A stretch of DNA of 64,000 bases from Porogramme epimiltina (lineage: Eukaryota; Basidiomycota; Agaricomycetes; Polyporales; Polyporaceae), in the NCBI GenBank assembly GCA_900155495.1, contig FTLJ01000442.1, positions 62,001 to 126,000 on the forward strand, given 5' to 3'. Shown in pieces: positions 12,068 through 23,102 of the stretch. The position numbers were made by a program, and so were the translations under genes. Within the stretch, counting starts at the first letter, position 1, and every line of letters begins with the position of its first letter. The notes below the pieces were generated by a model, which was not told the origin of the DNA, did not search any database, and saw only the letters and a list, made by a program, of their open reading frames with translations.

Positions 12068-14320
12068 ATGGCCGCTCTCCACCCCGCATTCCTCTACATA
12101 GTTGTTGCAGCGGTCGTTGCAGTAGTCCTCAAGACCGCGAAGCGGCGCGTTGCCAGCGCCCTACCCCTCCCCCCTGGGCCTCCGCGGCTCCCTATCATCG
12201 GGAATGCGCTTGACTTACCTAAACATGACATGCACGAAAAGTTGCGTGACATGTGCACGAAGTATGGTGAGCTTCGCCTCTTACATTCTCTCTATTACTC
12301 CCCTGCGCTCGTTTGTCATGGAAGTGTATGCTAACCACACTTGCCCTGTGTGCAGGCGACGTCATACACCTGGACGTGTTCGGACAGCCGATGATCATCT
12401 TGGGCTCCCACGAGGCCGCGATAGACCTCCTGGAGAAGCGATCGGCCAACTACTCTGACAGGGCACCATCCCCCATGGCTGAACTGTACGTTCTGCTCTC
12501 CATGGAAAGTCAGCCGTACTCATAAACATCTCTTCCCTCCCTTTTGCAAAACGCTCGCAGATCCGACTTCTACTGGTCATTACCCGTCCAAGGCTACGGG
12601 CCCTGGTGGAGGCGTCATCGACGCGCGTTCCACCAGTACTTCAATCCCAATGCGGTCAAGACTTATGACGCTTCGCAGAAGTTGGAAGCGCATCGCTTCG
12701 TGCGTCGCCTTATCGACAAGCCAGAGGATTTCTTGCATCACATCAGGCAGTACGTTCTCTTCTGTTAGCTGTATGCTTCTCTTTCCCTTCGGCTCCTTGC
12801 TCGTCATCGACATCCCTTGACGCGCCGATGTTTCACCCACACACGGTTCTATGTGGATCGCCGCGCCTTGTCCTTATGATTAGCACTCGCATGTGTCCTA
12901 CATTTTCTCCACAACTTCACTCTATCTGCTTATTGCTCATATTCCGCATCGCAGTTACTTCGGATCCGCGGTTTTGCGCGTTGCATATGGAGTAGAGGTC
13001 GATGACGAGGCTGAGGACTACCTTGGCATCGCCGAGGACCTCATGACGCGCTTCTCGGCGGTCTTCACCCCAGGGAGGTACCTCGTCGAGACTTTCCCGA
13101 GCCTGCAGCACATTTTCCCGCCGCGCGTAGGATTCAAGCGTGACGCGGAGGAGCTGCGAGTATCTGCCGGGAAGTTGCTGAACACGCCGTGGGGGGCAAC
13201 AAAGAAGGCGATGGTGAGCTTTTACCGACCGTGCGCTGTGTACGAGAGGCGCTGTTGACGTGTTTTCATTCTCTTAGACCAGGGGAACAGCGGTACCGTC
13301 GATGGTATTAGGGCTTGTGGAAGGTCTACAGGCGGGGGAGAAGACCCAGGTGCAAGAGGACGAGGAGGATGTCATTAAGAACGCGGCGGCAAGTGCGTAT
13401 GCGGGTGGAGCAGACACAGTGAGTAATAGAGCTGGCGTACGTTAGTAACCTCTGACCAATCGTCTACCGACTGCAGACGCTTTCTACCGTCCAGGCCTTC
13501 TTCGCCGCTATGACCATGTTCCCTGACGTTCAGAAGAAGGCCCACGAAGAGCTAATGGCCGTTGTGGGCCCGAACCGCCTCCCCGAGTACGAAGACGAGC
13601 CGTCCCTTCCGTACATTCGCGCGGTCGCGAAGGAGTGCTTACGCTGGCGGTCCGTCGTGCCTCTTGGGGTGCCCCACCGCGCGCTCGAGGAAGATGAGTA
13701 TCGCGGATTCCGTATCCCCAAGGGTGCCATCGTGATTTCGAACATCTGGTGCGTTCCCCGCTTCTAGGCCAGTCGAGGTATACTGGGACTCACCTGTGTA
13801 CGGCAGGGCGTATTCGCGTGATCCATCAACGTACGACAACCCCGAAGCGTTCATGCCCGAGCGCTTCCTGACTCCAGACGGGAGGTTCGACCGGCCGGAC
13901 GTGCGCGATCCCGCGGCGATAGCCTTCGGCTACGGGCGACGGCGAGTTTCCAGTCCCCCTACTGCGATTCACTGCGCTCGTCACTGACCTTCTTTCTAAC
14001 TCAGGATCTGCCCAGGTCGCCACTTCGCAGAGTCGTCGCTGTTCATGGTGGTGTCCACCGTGCTTCACACCCTCAGCATTAGCGCCCCTATTGGACCCGA
14101 TGGGAAGCCCATTCTTCCGTCCGGCAAGATGGTCACCGGGCTGTTGTCGTAAGTGTTCCCGCCCCAAGTTTCTGAAAGGCGCATGCGCTAAGTTCTCCGG
14201 GTTGGTTGTAATAGATACCCGGAGCCATATGATTGTGTGATCAAGTCGCGATCGGGTCAAGGGGAGGCGCTTATCAGGACGAGCTGCAAGGAGCTTCATG
14301 GGGTGCGAGCAGTGCAGTGA
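12068..14320 (+). CDS. P450-4, cytochrome P450, lineage A
   Basis: Complete P450 of about 524 aa. Exons: 12068-12266, 12356-12485, 12561-12749, 12955-13213, 13278-13418, 13477-13748, 13807-13941, 14005-14148, 14215-14320. Motifs: hinge LPLPPGPPRLPIIGN, C-helix WWRRHRR, I-helix AGGADT, K-helix ECLRW, PERF, haem loop FGYGRR/ICPGRHFAES. It is the most diverged of the three close A genes. Oddity: intron 7, in the haem-loop Arg codon, starts GCGAGT where the paralogues have GTCAGT, so it must use a GC donor. The summed exons are a multiple of three. Confidence 0.94.
13942..14004 (+). other. GC-AG intron in P450-4 haem loop
   Basis: The donor is GCGAGT and the acceptor CTCAG. Splicing rejoins the Arg codon of FGYGRR with ICPG. 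The matching introns in P450-1 and P450-3 begin GTCAGT. Confidence 0.7.
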
Positions 14321-14806
14321 TTCAAGTCTTTTCGCTTCGGATGCGAAACCCACGATATTTTCCAAGTGTCGTTTTCGGTGCTCCTCCACTGTCATGCTTC
14401 ATATTATAGATATTTGCCGTTATAAATGGAAACTAGGCATTGTATGCACGACGGGCCCGACCCAAGCGATAGTCACCAACTGGATCGATGTGGCCCTGCA
14501 GATCGCCCCAGAAGGATGCATATATATATATAACGACATTCACCTGGGGAAAGGGATATTATCTAATGCGCGGTGCGTTTATATCTTGCGGGCCATCCCC
14601 TGACGCCATTGCTAGTGGCCTAGGCACCCCATAGGAATCGTAGTTGACGTATCACCTGCCCGTTATTTCAGGATTCCATCCACCCCAACCCACTCCGCGG
14701 CAACGGAGCAGCCGAATGTGGTTAAGTGATGTTGCCCTCTCGCCTGCTGGACGCTGCATATATAGCAGGCTCCTCAAGCAGATGGTATGTTTCCCAACGT
14801 AATCCC
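14321..14806. other. Spacer between P450-4 and P450-5
   Basis: No gene seen. It contains a short TA tract at about 14518-14530, and the last ~110 bases are the lineage-B promoter module. Confidence 0.5.
14724..14765 (+). promoter_or_regulatory. Lineage-B promoter module (P450-5)
   Basis: AAGTGATGTTGCCC at about 14724 and CATATATAGC at 14757-14766 match the P450-2 and P450-6 promoters in order and spacing. Here TGACGT is changed to TGATGT. Confidence 0.5.
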
Positions 14807-16931
14807 ATGGCTTTCCAGCTATCGCCCCTCCTCTTGTCTCTTGCAATCGTCGTTCTTGTAGTTCTCAAATGGCGATCGAAGAGACAGAATGCTCTTCCCC
14901 TCCCTCCAGGACCTCCTCGTCTCCCATTCCTAGGAAATACTCTCGACATGCCTAAGCACGACGCGCACGAGGCTTTCCGCGACATGAACACGAAGTATGG
15001 TGGGTCTACAGTAGTACCCGAATACGCTCACACGAGTTCATAGTTATCTGGTTTCAGGAGACGTTGTGTACCTCGAAGTGTTTGGACAGCCGATAATCAT
15101 TCTAGGCTCCCATGAAGCTGCGGTGGACCTTCTTGAGAAGCGTTCAGCCATTTACTCAGACAGGATCCCGTTCGTCATGGCCAAATTGTAAGTAGTAGCG
15201 GCATGGATCACAGTGCAGTAACGACGGCTAACCTTGTGGGTCCCGACCTTCCTCATCGTCGGGTATGACAGCGCGGACGTCCATTGGACTGTTGCTTTTC
15301 AGGAATATGGGCACTGGTGGAAACGCCATCGGCGCGCCCTTCATCAATACTTCAATGGGACCGCGGTCAACAGCTACCACGTCTCGCACACTTTCGAGGC
15401 ACACCTCCTGGTACGCAGGCTTATAGATGCACCTCAAGACTTCCTACACCACCTCCGACAGTACGCTTCTTCCGTGAGTCAAGCCGTCCCCGGTGCTGAT
15501 TACTTGACCCCCAGCTATATCGGGTCCCCTATCATGCGCGTAACATACGGGATCGATGTCGATGATGCGGAAGAGGACTACCTGGGTATCGCCGAGGTCG
15601 CCATGGCCGCGTTCTCTTCAGCATTAGTACCGGGTAAGCATCTCGTCGAAGCGCTCCCAAGCCTCCGTTTCTTGCCTTCGTGGGTCCCGGGAGTGCGAGG
15701 ATTTAGGCGCGAAGCAGAGAGCCTTATGCACGCATCACGCGCGATGCGCGATGTGCCGTGGCGTGCAGCGCTGGATACAATGGTGAGTGATCAAAGACGG
15801 CTGTGAAACCTCCTCGGACATAAAGATTCTCAGTGGGATTAACCGGCCCTCAGAGCAAAGGAGCAGCGCCTCCTTCCATGGTTTCCGGTCTCATGGCTTC
15901 TCTGAGCGAGAGGATGGAAGAGGGAGCGGAAGTGGGAGACGACTCTGAGGAGGCCATCATCAGGAATGTCGCGGGTAGTGCATTTGGAGGCGCGGCCGAT
16001 ACGGTCAGTATGGCGAACCCATTCGCATCTACTCATCATAATGACAACTCACGTCGGATCGCAGACACTTTCAACAGTTGAATGGTTCTTTGTGGCCATG
16101 ACGCTCTTCCCTGAGGTCCAGAAGAAGGCCCAGAAAGAGCTCATGGCTGTCGTAGGTTCTAACCGCCTCCCCGACTTTGAAGACGAGAAATCGTTGCCGT
16201 ATATTCGGGCGCTCGTGAAGGAATGTCTTCGTTGGCGCTCCGTTGCCCCTTTGGGCGTCCCTCACCGCGTAATTGAAGATGATGAGTACCGAGGATATCG
16301 CATCCCGAAGGGGTCAATGGTAATCTCCAATATGTGGTAAGTCTTTCGGTCCACCGTAGGCCAAGGTGATTGTAGTAGTACGCTGTCGACGATACTGAAA
16401 TTCCGCGTCAGGGCCTATTGTCGTGAGCTAGCTGTCTATACCAACCCCGAGGCATTCATGCCGGAGCGTTTCCTAAAGGACGGAGTGTTTGAAGAAGAGG
16501 GGCCAGATCCTGCTGATATTGCGTTCGGATACGGTCGCCGGTGAGTAGGAGTGCCAATTTCCAAGGAAAGATTGGTGTTCACTTACCATTTCATGGAACT
16601 TTAAGCGCCTGCCCTGGCCGCCGCTTTGCGGAGTCTTCCCTATTCATAGTGATAGCTAGCACCCTTCACTCCCTGAGCATCAGCCCGTCGACCGGGGATG
16701 ATGGTGAACTCGTCCTCCCGTCTGGAAAGGCGGTTACGACTGGGTTATTGTCGTAAGTGTTTGAATGGCAGAGTCTGGCGGACCAATGGGCAGGCGCTGA
16801 CATTAGGACGTTCGCTCAGACATCCCGAGCCATTCAAGTGCACGATCAAGCTCCGCTCATCTGAAATGGAGGGGCTAATCAGGGCGAGTTGCAAAGAACT
16901 GAAGGCAGCATTGGTGGTGGGCGACACATAG
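14807..16931 (+). CDS. P450-5, cytochrome P450, lineage B
   Basis: Complete P450 of about 529 aa. Exons: 14807-14999, 15058-15187, 15272-15460, 15515-15782, 15854-16003, 16065-16336, 16412-16540, 16606-16752, 16820-16931. N-terminal anchor, hinge LPLPPGPPRLPFLGN, C-helix HWWKRHRR, I-helix GGAADT, K-helix ECLRW, PERF, haem loop FGYGRR/ACPGRRFAES. The start MAFQLSP is shared with P450-6, its closest relative. All introns are GT-AG and the frame is open. Substrate unknown; product expected in the ER membrane. Confidence 0.94.
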
Positions 16932-17149
16932 ATACATCAGTTGTTAACGATCGACTAACAAAGTTGATGTTGCGTGGCATTGGACGCACGTGACGCAACG
17001 TCAAATCAATCACGTGCATGAATGTCTTCTTACTACTTAGCGGGCGCTGAGTCAGTTTTCTTTCGAACGTGACCATTATCTAGTTATTTCGCTCTACTGG
17101 TACAGTGCTGTGGCTCAACACGACTGACGGTCGACCTCGTGGACACTGG

Positions 17150-17578
17150 CGTGAGTCTCTTAGCCGTAGGCAGGGTCTACCTGCGCGGCCCTGAGGCTGC
17201 AGTATACGACAACCCTGGCAAGGCGTTCCTGAGCTTAAGTCCTTCTTGCCCTCGGATCAGACGGGACGTTCAATCGGCCGGACGGACATGCGCCACCTCG
17301 TAGAATTGTCTCCGTCGTGATCACCACCGTCGACACCCTCAGCATAGGTGCGTCTAATAGAGCCGATGGGAACACTATTGTGCTGTCCGGCAATATGGTT
17401 GCCGTAAGTGGTCCTGCTGAAGGTTTTTGGAAGAAACGTCTACTAAGTTGGCTACGATGGATACTCGAAGCCGCATGTTTGCGTGATCAGGTAGCGGTCA
17501 TGTCAAGGCGAAGTACTTATCAGGGCGAGCTGCCAGGAGAATTTTATTAGGTGCGAGCGGTATAGTGAGTCAAGTTGT
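17150..17578 (+). pseudogene. Relic of a lineage-A P450 3' end
   Basis: Blocks match exons 7-9 of P450-4 in order: TACGACAACCC and GGCGTTC (PERF exon), GACGGGACGTTCAATCGGCCGGAC, CACCCTCAGCATAGGTGCG, GATGGGAA, and a final block with GTGATCAGGTAGCGGTC and CTTATCAGGGCGAGCTGC ending in a GTGCGAGCGGTATAGTGA tail. The haem Cys exon start and the frame are lost. It shows that an additional A gene once stood between P450-5 and P450-6. Confidence 0.7.
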
Positions 17579-17893
17579 TTACAATCCCCCCGGTTATGAT
17601 ATCATCTGGTATCGGAGCCGTTTGCCGTACTAGATCCTATCCTGTTTAGCAGATACATGACAAGCTTGCTGATCATGAGTTTGTTCAGCTTGTTCTCTTC
17701 AGAGACGAAGGTCGCCGGAGTGGTATGTTCAGACCCTGAAAGGCATCTCTCCCCAACGCCGGAGTCGTTAGTGCGTCCAGGCGCCTCACAGGAACTCTGC
17801 TTGACATTTCACCGATTCCGACCCCTCAGGTGCTATTTCTGGAGTTCATCTACCCCGATTCGTTTTGTGAAAATGAAGGAGCCGAATGTAGTG

Positions 17894-17936
17894 GAGTGAC
17901 GTTGTTCGCTCGAGTCGTGGACACAGCATATATACC
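17894..17936 (+). promoter_or_regulatory. Lineage-B promoter module (P450-6)
   Basis: GAGTGACGTTGTTCGC at 17894-17909 is identical to the site before P450-2. A TATA box CATATATACC follows at 17927-17936, about 40 bases before the start codon at 17974. Confidence 0.5.
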
Positions 17937-17973
17937 ACGGTCAGCGTGTAAATGCCATCTTCACCAACACCCC

Positions 17974-20086
17974 ATGGCTTTCCAGCTATCACCCCTCCAC
18001 TTTTTCATTCCAATTATCGTTCTTGTAGCCTTGAAATTGCTGCTCAAGAGGCGAAGTACCCTTCCCCTACCTCCAGGACCCCCTCGCTTCCCATTCCTAG
18101 GAAATGCCTTTGACATTCCCAAGCATGACGCCCACGAGACTTTCTGCGATATGAACGCGAAATATGGTGCGTCCTACAGCTACTTGAGCACGCTCAAAGG
18201 TACACATGACTATCTTTGTGTGTAGGGGATATTGTCTACCTGGAAGTGCTGGGGCAGCCAATGATCATCCTAGGCACCCATGAGGCCGCGCTAGAGCTTC
18301 TCGAGAAGCGTTCCGCCATTTACTCAGACAGAATGCCATCAGTCATAGCCGAACTGTAAGTGCCAGCGGCACGGGTTACAGTGTAGTCACATCGGCTGAC
18401 TTTGGGAATTCCTGTCCTCTTCGTCGTTGGCCACGACAGTGCCGACTTCTATTGGGGCCATCCTCTTCAGAGATACGGGACCTGGTGGAGACGTCATCGG
18501 CGCATGCTCCATCAATACTTCAACGGAACCGCGGTCAAAAGCTACCACGTCGCACAGAAGCTCGATGCCCACCTCCTGGTGCAGAGGCTTATTGATTCAC
18601 CTCAAGACTTCCTGCACCATCTCCGACAGTACGTGCATTGTACCAAGAAGCTGGTGTTGTACTGAGTACCCCATCCTTAGCTACTTCGGATCCTCCATCA
18701 TGCGCGTGACGTACGGAATCGACGTCGACGATGCGGAAGAGGACTACCTGAGTATCGCTGAAGCTTCTATGGCTGCGTTTTCTTCAGCGTTTGCTCCAGG
18801 AAAACACCTCGTTGAGACGCTCCCCAGCCTTCGCTTCCTACCGTCGTGGGTCCCCGGCACACAGGGATTTAGACGCGACGCAGAGCTACTTAAGCACGCG
18901 TCACGCAAGTTGCGTGATGTACCGTGGCGTGCTACGCTGGATGCAATGGTGCGCAATTTAAAAAATCATGTAAAGTCTTCTTATAGTGCTGACACGGAAC
19001 TTACTGTGGCACCGACCGGCGTTTAGAGCAAAGGGGTAGCACCTCCGTCGATGGTTTCCGAGCTCATGAGCTCCCTGCATGAAGAGAGAGGAGGGGATGA
19101 CGCAGTCAGAGACAATTCAGAGGAGGTTATTATCAGGAATGCTGCAGGTAATGCATATGCCGCTGGGGCCGACACGGTGTGTATGACGAGTTTATCCGTC
19201 CGTCCATCACGGTGACGGCTCACGTTGAATTTCAGACTCTGTCAGCCGTACAATGGTTCTTCGTGGCCATGATTCTCTTCCCTGAGGTCCAGAAGAAGGC
19301 CCATGAAGAACTCATGTCTGTCGTAGGCCCTCACCGCCTTCCCCAGTTTGAGGATGAGGGATCGTTGCCATATATTAGGGCACTCGCGAAGGAGTGCCTC
19401 CGTTGGCGCTCCGTTGTCCCGTTGGGCATCCCTCACCGCGTTCTTGAGGATGATGAATACAGAGGATATCATATTCCGAAGGGGTCAATGGTGATCGCCA
19501 ACTTGTGGTAAGTTTATCTGTCCGCCGTATATGATAGTGTAGTACGTTGCCCGTGATACTGAAACTTTACGTCAGGTCCCATTGTCGCGAGATGGCTGTC
19601 TACCCCGACCCCGAGGAGTTTATGCCAGAACGTTTCCTGAAAAACGGAAAGCTCAACCCAGATACTCCAGATCCTGCTAATATTGCGTTTGGCTACGGCC
19701 GCCGGTGAGTAGGATCGTAATCCTGCGAAAATAATGAAGTACACTTACCACCCACGGAAAGTGCTTGTCCTGGCCGCCGTTTCGCGGAGTCATCCCTATT
19801 CATAGTAATAGCCAGCATCCTCCACACCCTGACAATCGGTCCGTCGACTGGGAATGACGGTGAAATTGCCCTTCCGTCTGGCAAGGCAGTTACGACTGGA
19901 TTATTATCGTGAGTGTTTCACTGGTAGACCGAGAAGCAGACGCTGACGTTAGAACGCTGGCTCAGGTATCCAGAGCCGTTCGTATGCACGATCAGATCCC
20001 GCTCTTCCAATATGGAGGCATTGATCAAGGTGAGCTGCAGGGAGCTAAAGGCGACATTAGCAGTGGGCGACACAGAGGCGTGTTAA
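17974..20086 (+). CDS. P450-6, cytochrome P450, lineage B
   Basis: Complete P450 of about 532 aa. Exons: 17974-18166, 18226-18355, 18440-18628, 18681-18948, 19027-19176, 19236-19507, 19576-19704, 19762-19908, 19966-20086. Anchor, hinge LPLPPGPPRFPFLGN, C-helix TWWRRHRR, I-helix AAGADT, K-helix ECLRW, PERF, haem loop FGYGRR/ACPGRRFAES. The tail runs four residues (TEAC) past the end of its paralogues. Exon 7 begins WSHCRE where relatives have W-A-Y-C-R-E. The frame is open throughout. Confidence 0.93.
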
Positions 20087-20850
20087 TGGCTAATAGTGGC
20101 GACGCCGATTTTGGCCGAGGCATCATTGATGAACGATTATCTCGTTTACTCTTTGTGCTAAGTAAGGTGGCAGAGGCGATAAATACTTCTTCGGAGAGCA
20201 CTTTTCTCGATAGAGCCCCCAGAGAGCGTGGCATGGCGTTTTGTGCATCACTTTGTGACAACTTGCCAAAAAAAGATGAGGGAGGAACATTGGCTGGCCC
20301 AGCTGAACGGTGCGCCCGATGCTGCACGTGACTTAATATTCCCTGTTCAATTTCCTGTCTCCCCTACAATCCTTTTTCGTCGTCACCCTCACAATGTATC
20401 ATCACCGGATATTGGTGCAGTAGAGCTTATGTGTTCACCTTGTTAGGTAGTGACACCATGCCGTCTTCTAAGAATAGCGGGAGGACGGCGTCTAAACAAC
20501 GGTCACGTGCACCAACGACGTGCCTGCGTAAGTTTTCTTTGCACACTATGATTATGAACTGGCACCTCGATTGTCGAACCAAACTTTCCAGATGATGATT
20601 TATACTCCTTCTATGCAGTGCTCCTCACCGCAACAGCAAATATTGTGTTTTTGACTATGATAGGCAGACAAGCAAGTAAGCCCCTTCACGACGGGCATAG
20701 GCCCAGATATGGGCACGAGGTATGGCGGGAAAATGGGCCGGGCGTGGTCACCTGGTCTGCGCCGTGTCACCGCCGTATTCCTGCCTGATATATCTAAACT
20801 GCCCCGGCTGTGATCCCTCTATATTCCGTGCCGGGACAGGCGACCACACC

Positions 20851-21102
20851 CCGGCACGGAATATGGCCGGGACATGGCCGGGCCAGTTGAAATATCCGCC
20901 ACATTCTTGCGGTTGTGGCCGGGCCAGTTGACATATCCGGCAAACTCCTGTGGCGGGGGCACGGCCCGGGAAGTCACGTGTAAATATGGTCGAGATATGG
21001 CAGGGATAGTTCAAATCTGACAGACATCTTGCTCACATTTTGACGGAATGTACCAGATATGTCAACTGAGTCAGCCATGTCCCGGCCATATTCCATGCCG
21101 GG
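20851..21102. mobile_element. Small foldback insert in left arm of the larger element
   Basis: CCGGCACGGAATATGGCCGG at 20851 and its near-perfect reverse complement ending at about 21102 bracket ~250 bp. The segment is absent from the right arm, where the flanking sequences (the CGACCACACC side and the GGGCTCC side) are nearly adjacent. It may be a small MITE or a local inverted duplication of the arm itself. Confidence 0.5.
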
Positions 21103-21111
21103 GTGTGGTTA

Positions 21112-22144
21112 GGGCTCCTCAATTACAATTACTTACGCCGAAAGGGCCGTAATTAATAGTACAGTTGATTACGGATTACGCTGGGGCCCGTAAGTAATTG
21201 TATGCGTATTGTAATCTATTGTATTAGTAATCTATTCGTAAGTAGTTGTAACTAATAGTGAGGGAAGTAGTACCAGAAAGATAGTACCTTTGAACCGGGC
21301 TTTCAGAGCCTCGTGTGGCCGCTGTGGTGACCGAAGACGTACTTATGGGCGGGTCTTGCAGAGCCACAAATGCTGTTTGCTCAATGCGACAATATGTTTG
21401 ACGTGGTCTATTACTGTATATGGCGCGGGCGGGGCCCACGACGACGTTAATATGAACTTAATCGCGCCGCGCGGCCCGCGCGCCCGCACGCATAGCGTGC
21501 ATTCGGTACCCAACCCTGGAGAAGCACTGCTAGCCACGCAGATGGGACGCTACGATGGTGTGCTGCTAGCTACGGGATGCAATAGAAGGATGATACCGGA
21601 TGGAGAGGCGCGCGGCGGGGACCAGGTGGGACGCGCGCGCTGGTTGCCTGCGCGCGAGGCGAGCAGCGGGGGGCAGTCAGTTGGCGACCTGCGCGCGCGC
21701 GCGCACGATGAGGTACTGGGAGGTGTCCGTTCGCTCTGCGTGGGACGCGGCAGACGCGATGATCATTGCCCAAGGCTGTCAGCCACCTAGAGGCGCCTAA
21801 GTAATGCTTAGACGCCAATGACTCGACACCAGACGATCGTCGACTACTTATTAAATCGAGGCAGTTAACCTGACTACGATGCTGAACACTTCTTCAAGGA
21901 CCAAGATGAAGTACGTGTTGAACCATTGTGTTCTCTATGTTCCCTCCTTGTGTCAGGTCTATCATGTGACCAGATGTATTGCTTACCATTACTTACAGAG
22001 ATCATAACCTATTATAATCGTAACCTATTGTAATGTATTGACCCTTAATACGTGACCCCAAGATTACGGGGACCTCCGTAAGTAATCCGTAATATGATTT
22101 AATCTCAGATTATAATGGATTATAATTGTATTCTTGAGGAGCCC
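21112..22144. mobile_element. Second nested element with GGGCTCCTCAA ends and TA duplication
   Basis: The left end GGGCTCCTCAA (21112) and right end TTGAGGAGCCC (to 22144) are inverted. Each is flanked by TA (21110-21111, 22145-22146). The outer ~120 bases on each side are AT-rich with repeated TTACTTACG/GTAATC words. The core (~21430-21800) is GC-rich with a pure alternating GC run. No transposase frame is visible. TA duplication fits Tc1/mariner-like or similar elements; this is an inference. Confidence 0.65.
21691..21706. repeat. Alternating GC tract
   Basis: A run of alternating G and C, ending GCAC, in the GC-rich core of the nested element. Such tracts can form Z-DNA. Confidence 0.8.
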
Positions 22145-23102
22145 TAGGTGTGGTCGCCTGTCCCGGCACGGAATATGTGAGTATCATGACCGTGGCAGTT
22201 TGAATATATCGGGCAGGAATACGGCGGTGATACGGCCAGACGCAGGTAGCCACGCCCGTCCATTTTCCCACCATATCTCGTGCCCATATCTGGGCCTATG
22301 CCCGTCGTGCTTGTCACTGATGTCTGAACTTCGCGTCCGGAATCTGAATATGTTCTATCTCATTGCGGTTTGTATGAAGGCTCATACAGCAGGCAACCTA
22401 CTTGTTTGAAAACAGAACTATTGCACATGCCGGCAAGCTGCTTTGTGTGTCTCGCACGGATTGCTAGTCGACGCAATCCTGGCTCGAGACAAGTCGGAAA
22501 ATGCTCGCTCCGAGGAGTGTATCCGGGCCATTTCACGACGGTATCCGGCGAGTGAAGAAGCCGGATGCTAGTGATATCTCTTTTTCTCCGCTTCTTGTAC
22601 CTCGAACACCTGCCATCTCGTTTTGCGACTCCGGCATTACTGGAAGACGTCCATTATGACAGGGCATCTCCGCTTAAGGATCGGTAATTTCACGCGCCAT
22701 AAACGACGGTACGCACGCCACACTTGCGTTCTGAACGTGTACAAAATGCTCAAGGAAGCTTGAAGTCACATTTGATCTAACTATGTATGGCAGGCGGATT
22801 CGGCGACACGAATATTGGAAGCATGTCGTAGTTAAAGGCACACCGGCCTAAGAATGTATCACGAGACGGATATCATGCGGGTCTACTCAAAAGGACTCAC
22901 GATGCCGTTGGAGAGCAATCCTCGTGAGAGCAAGCCGTTCAAAGAGGCATTCGGCACGCCGCCAGCATCAACCTATGGGAGCCAGGGGAAGGATTCGCAT
23001 TACAATTGCACCGTGCGCAAGGCTCGCACCGCATATATAATGGTAAACCGCTCTGTCCCTGCCACCTTCGGCTTGTAAAACCCCTCCAAGTTCCTCATCA
23101 TC

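Larger units (their letters stand above)
16932..17973. other. Spacer with P450 relic
   Basis: No intact gene. It holds a decayed lineage-A 3' end at about 17150-17578, listed separately. The final ~130 bases are the lineage-B promoter of P450-6. Confidence 0.55.
20687..22309. mobile_element. Non-autonomous DNA transposon with ~165-bp terminal inverted repeats
   Basis: The left arm (20687 to about 20850) begins CACGACGGGCATAGGCCCAG. The right arm (about 22147-22309) is its reverse complement with scattered differences. Both ends are bordered by the trinucleotide CTT (20684-20686 and 22310-22312), consistent with a 3-bp target duplication. A CACxA start and 3-bp duplication recall CACTA/EnSpm elements, but that assignment is an inference. 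It carries no transposase and its middle is occupied by other insertions. Confidence 0.75.
20087..23102. other. Gene-free stretch with nested inverted-repeat elements
   Basis: No coding gene. 20687-22309 is a composite of inverted-repeat elements (separate entries). From 20100 to 20680 and from 22320 to 23000 I see nothing recognisable. A TATA box for P450-7 (GCATATATAA) lies at 23031-23040. Confidence 0.6.
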
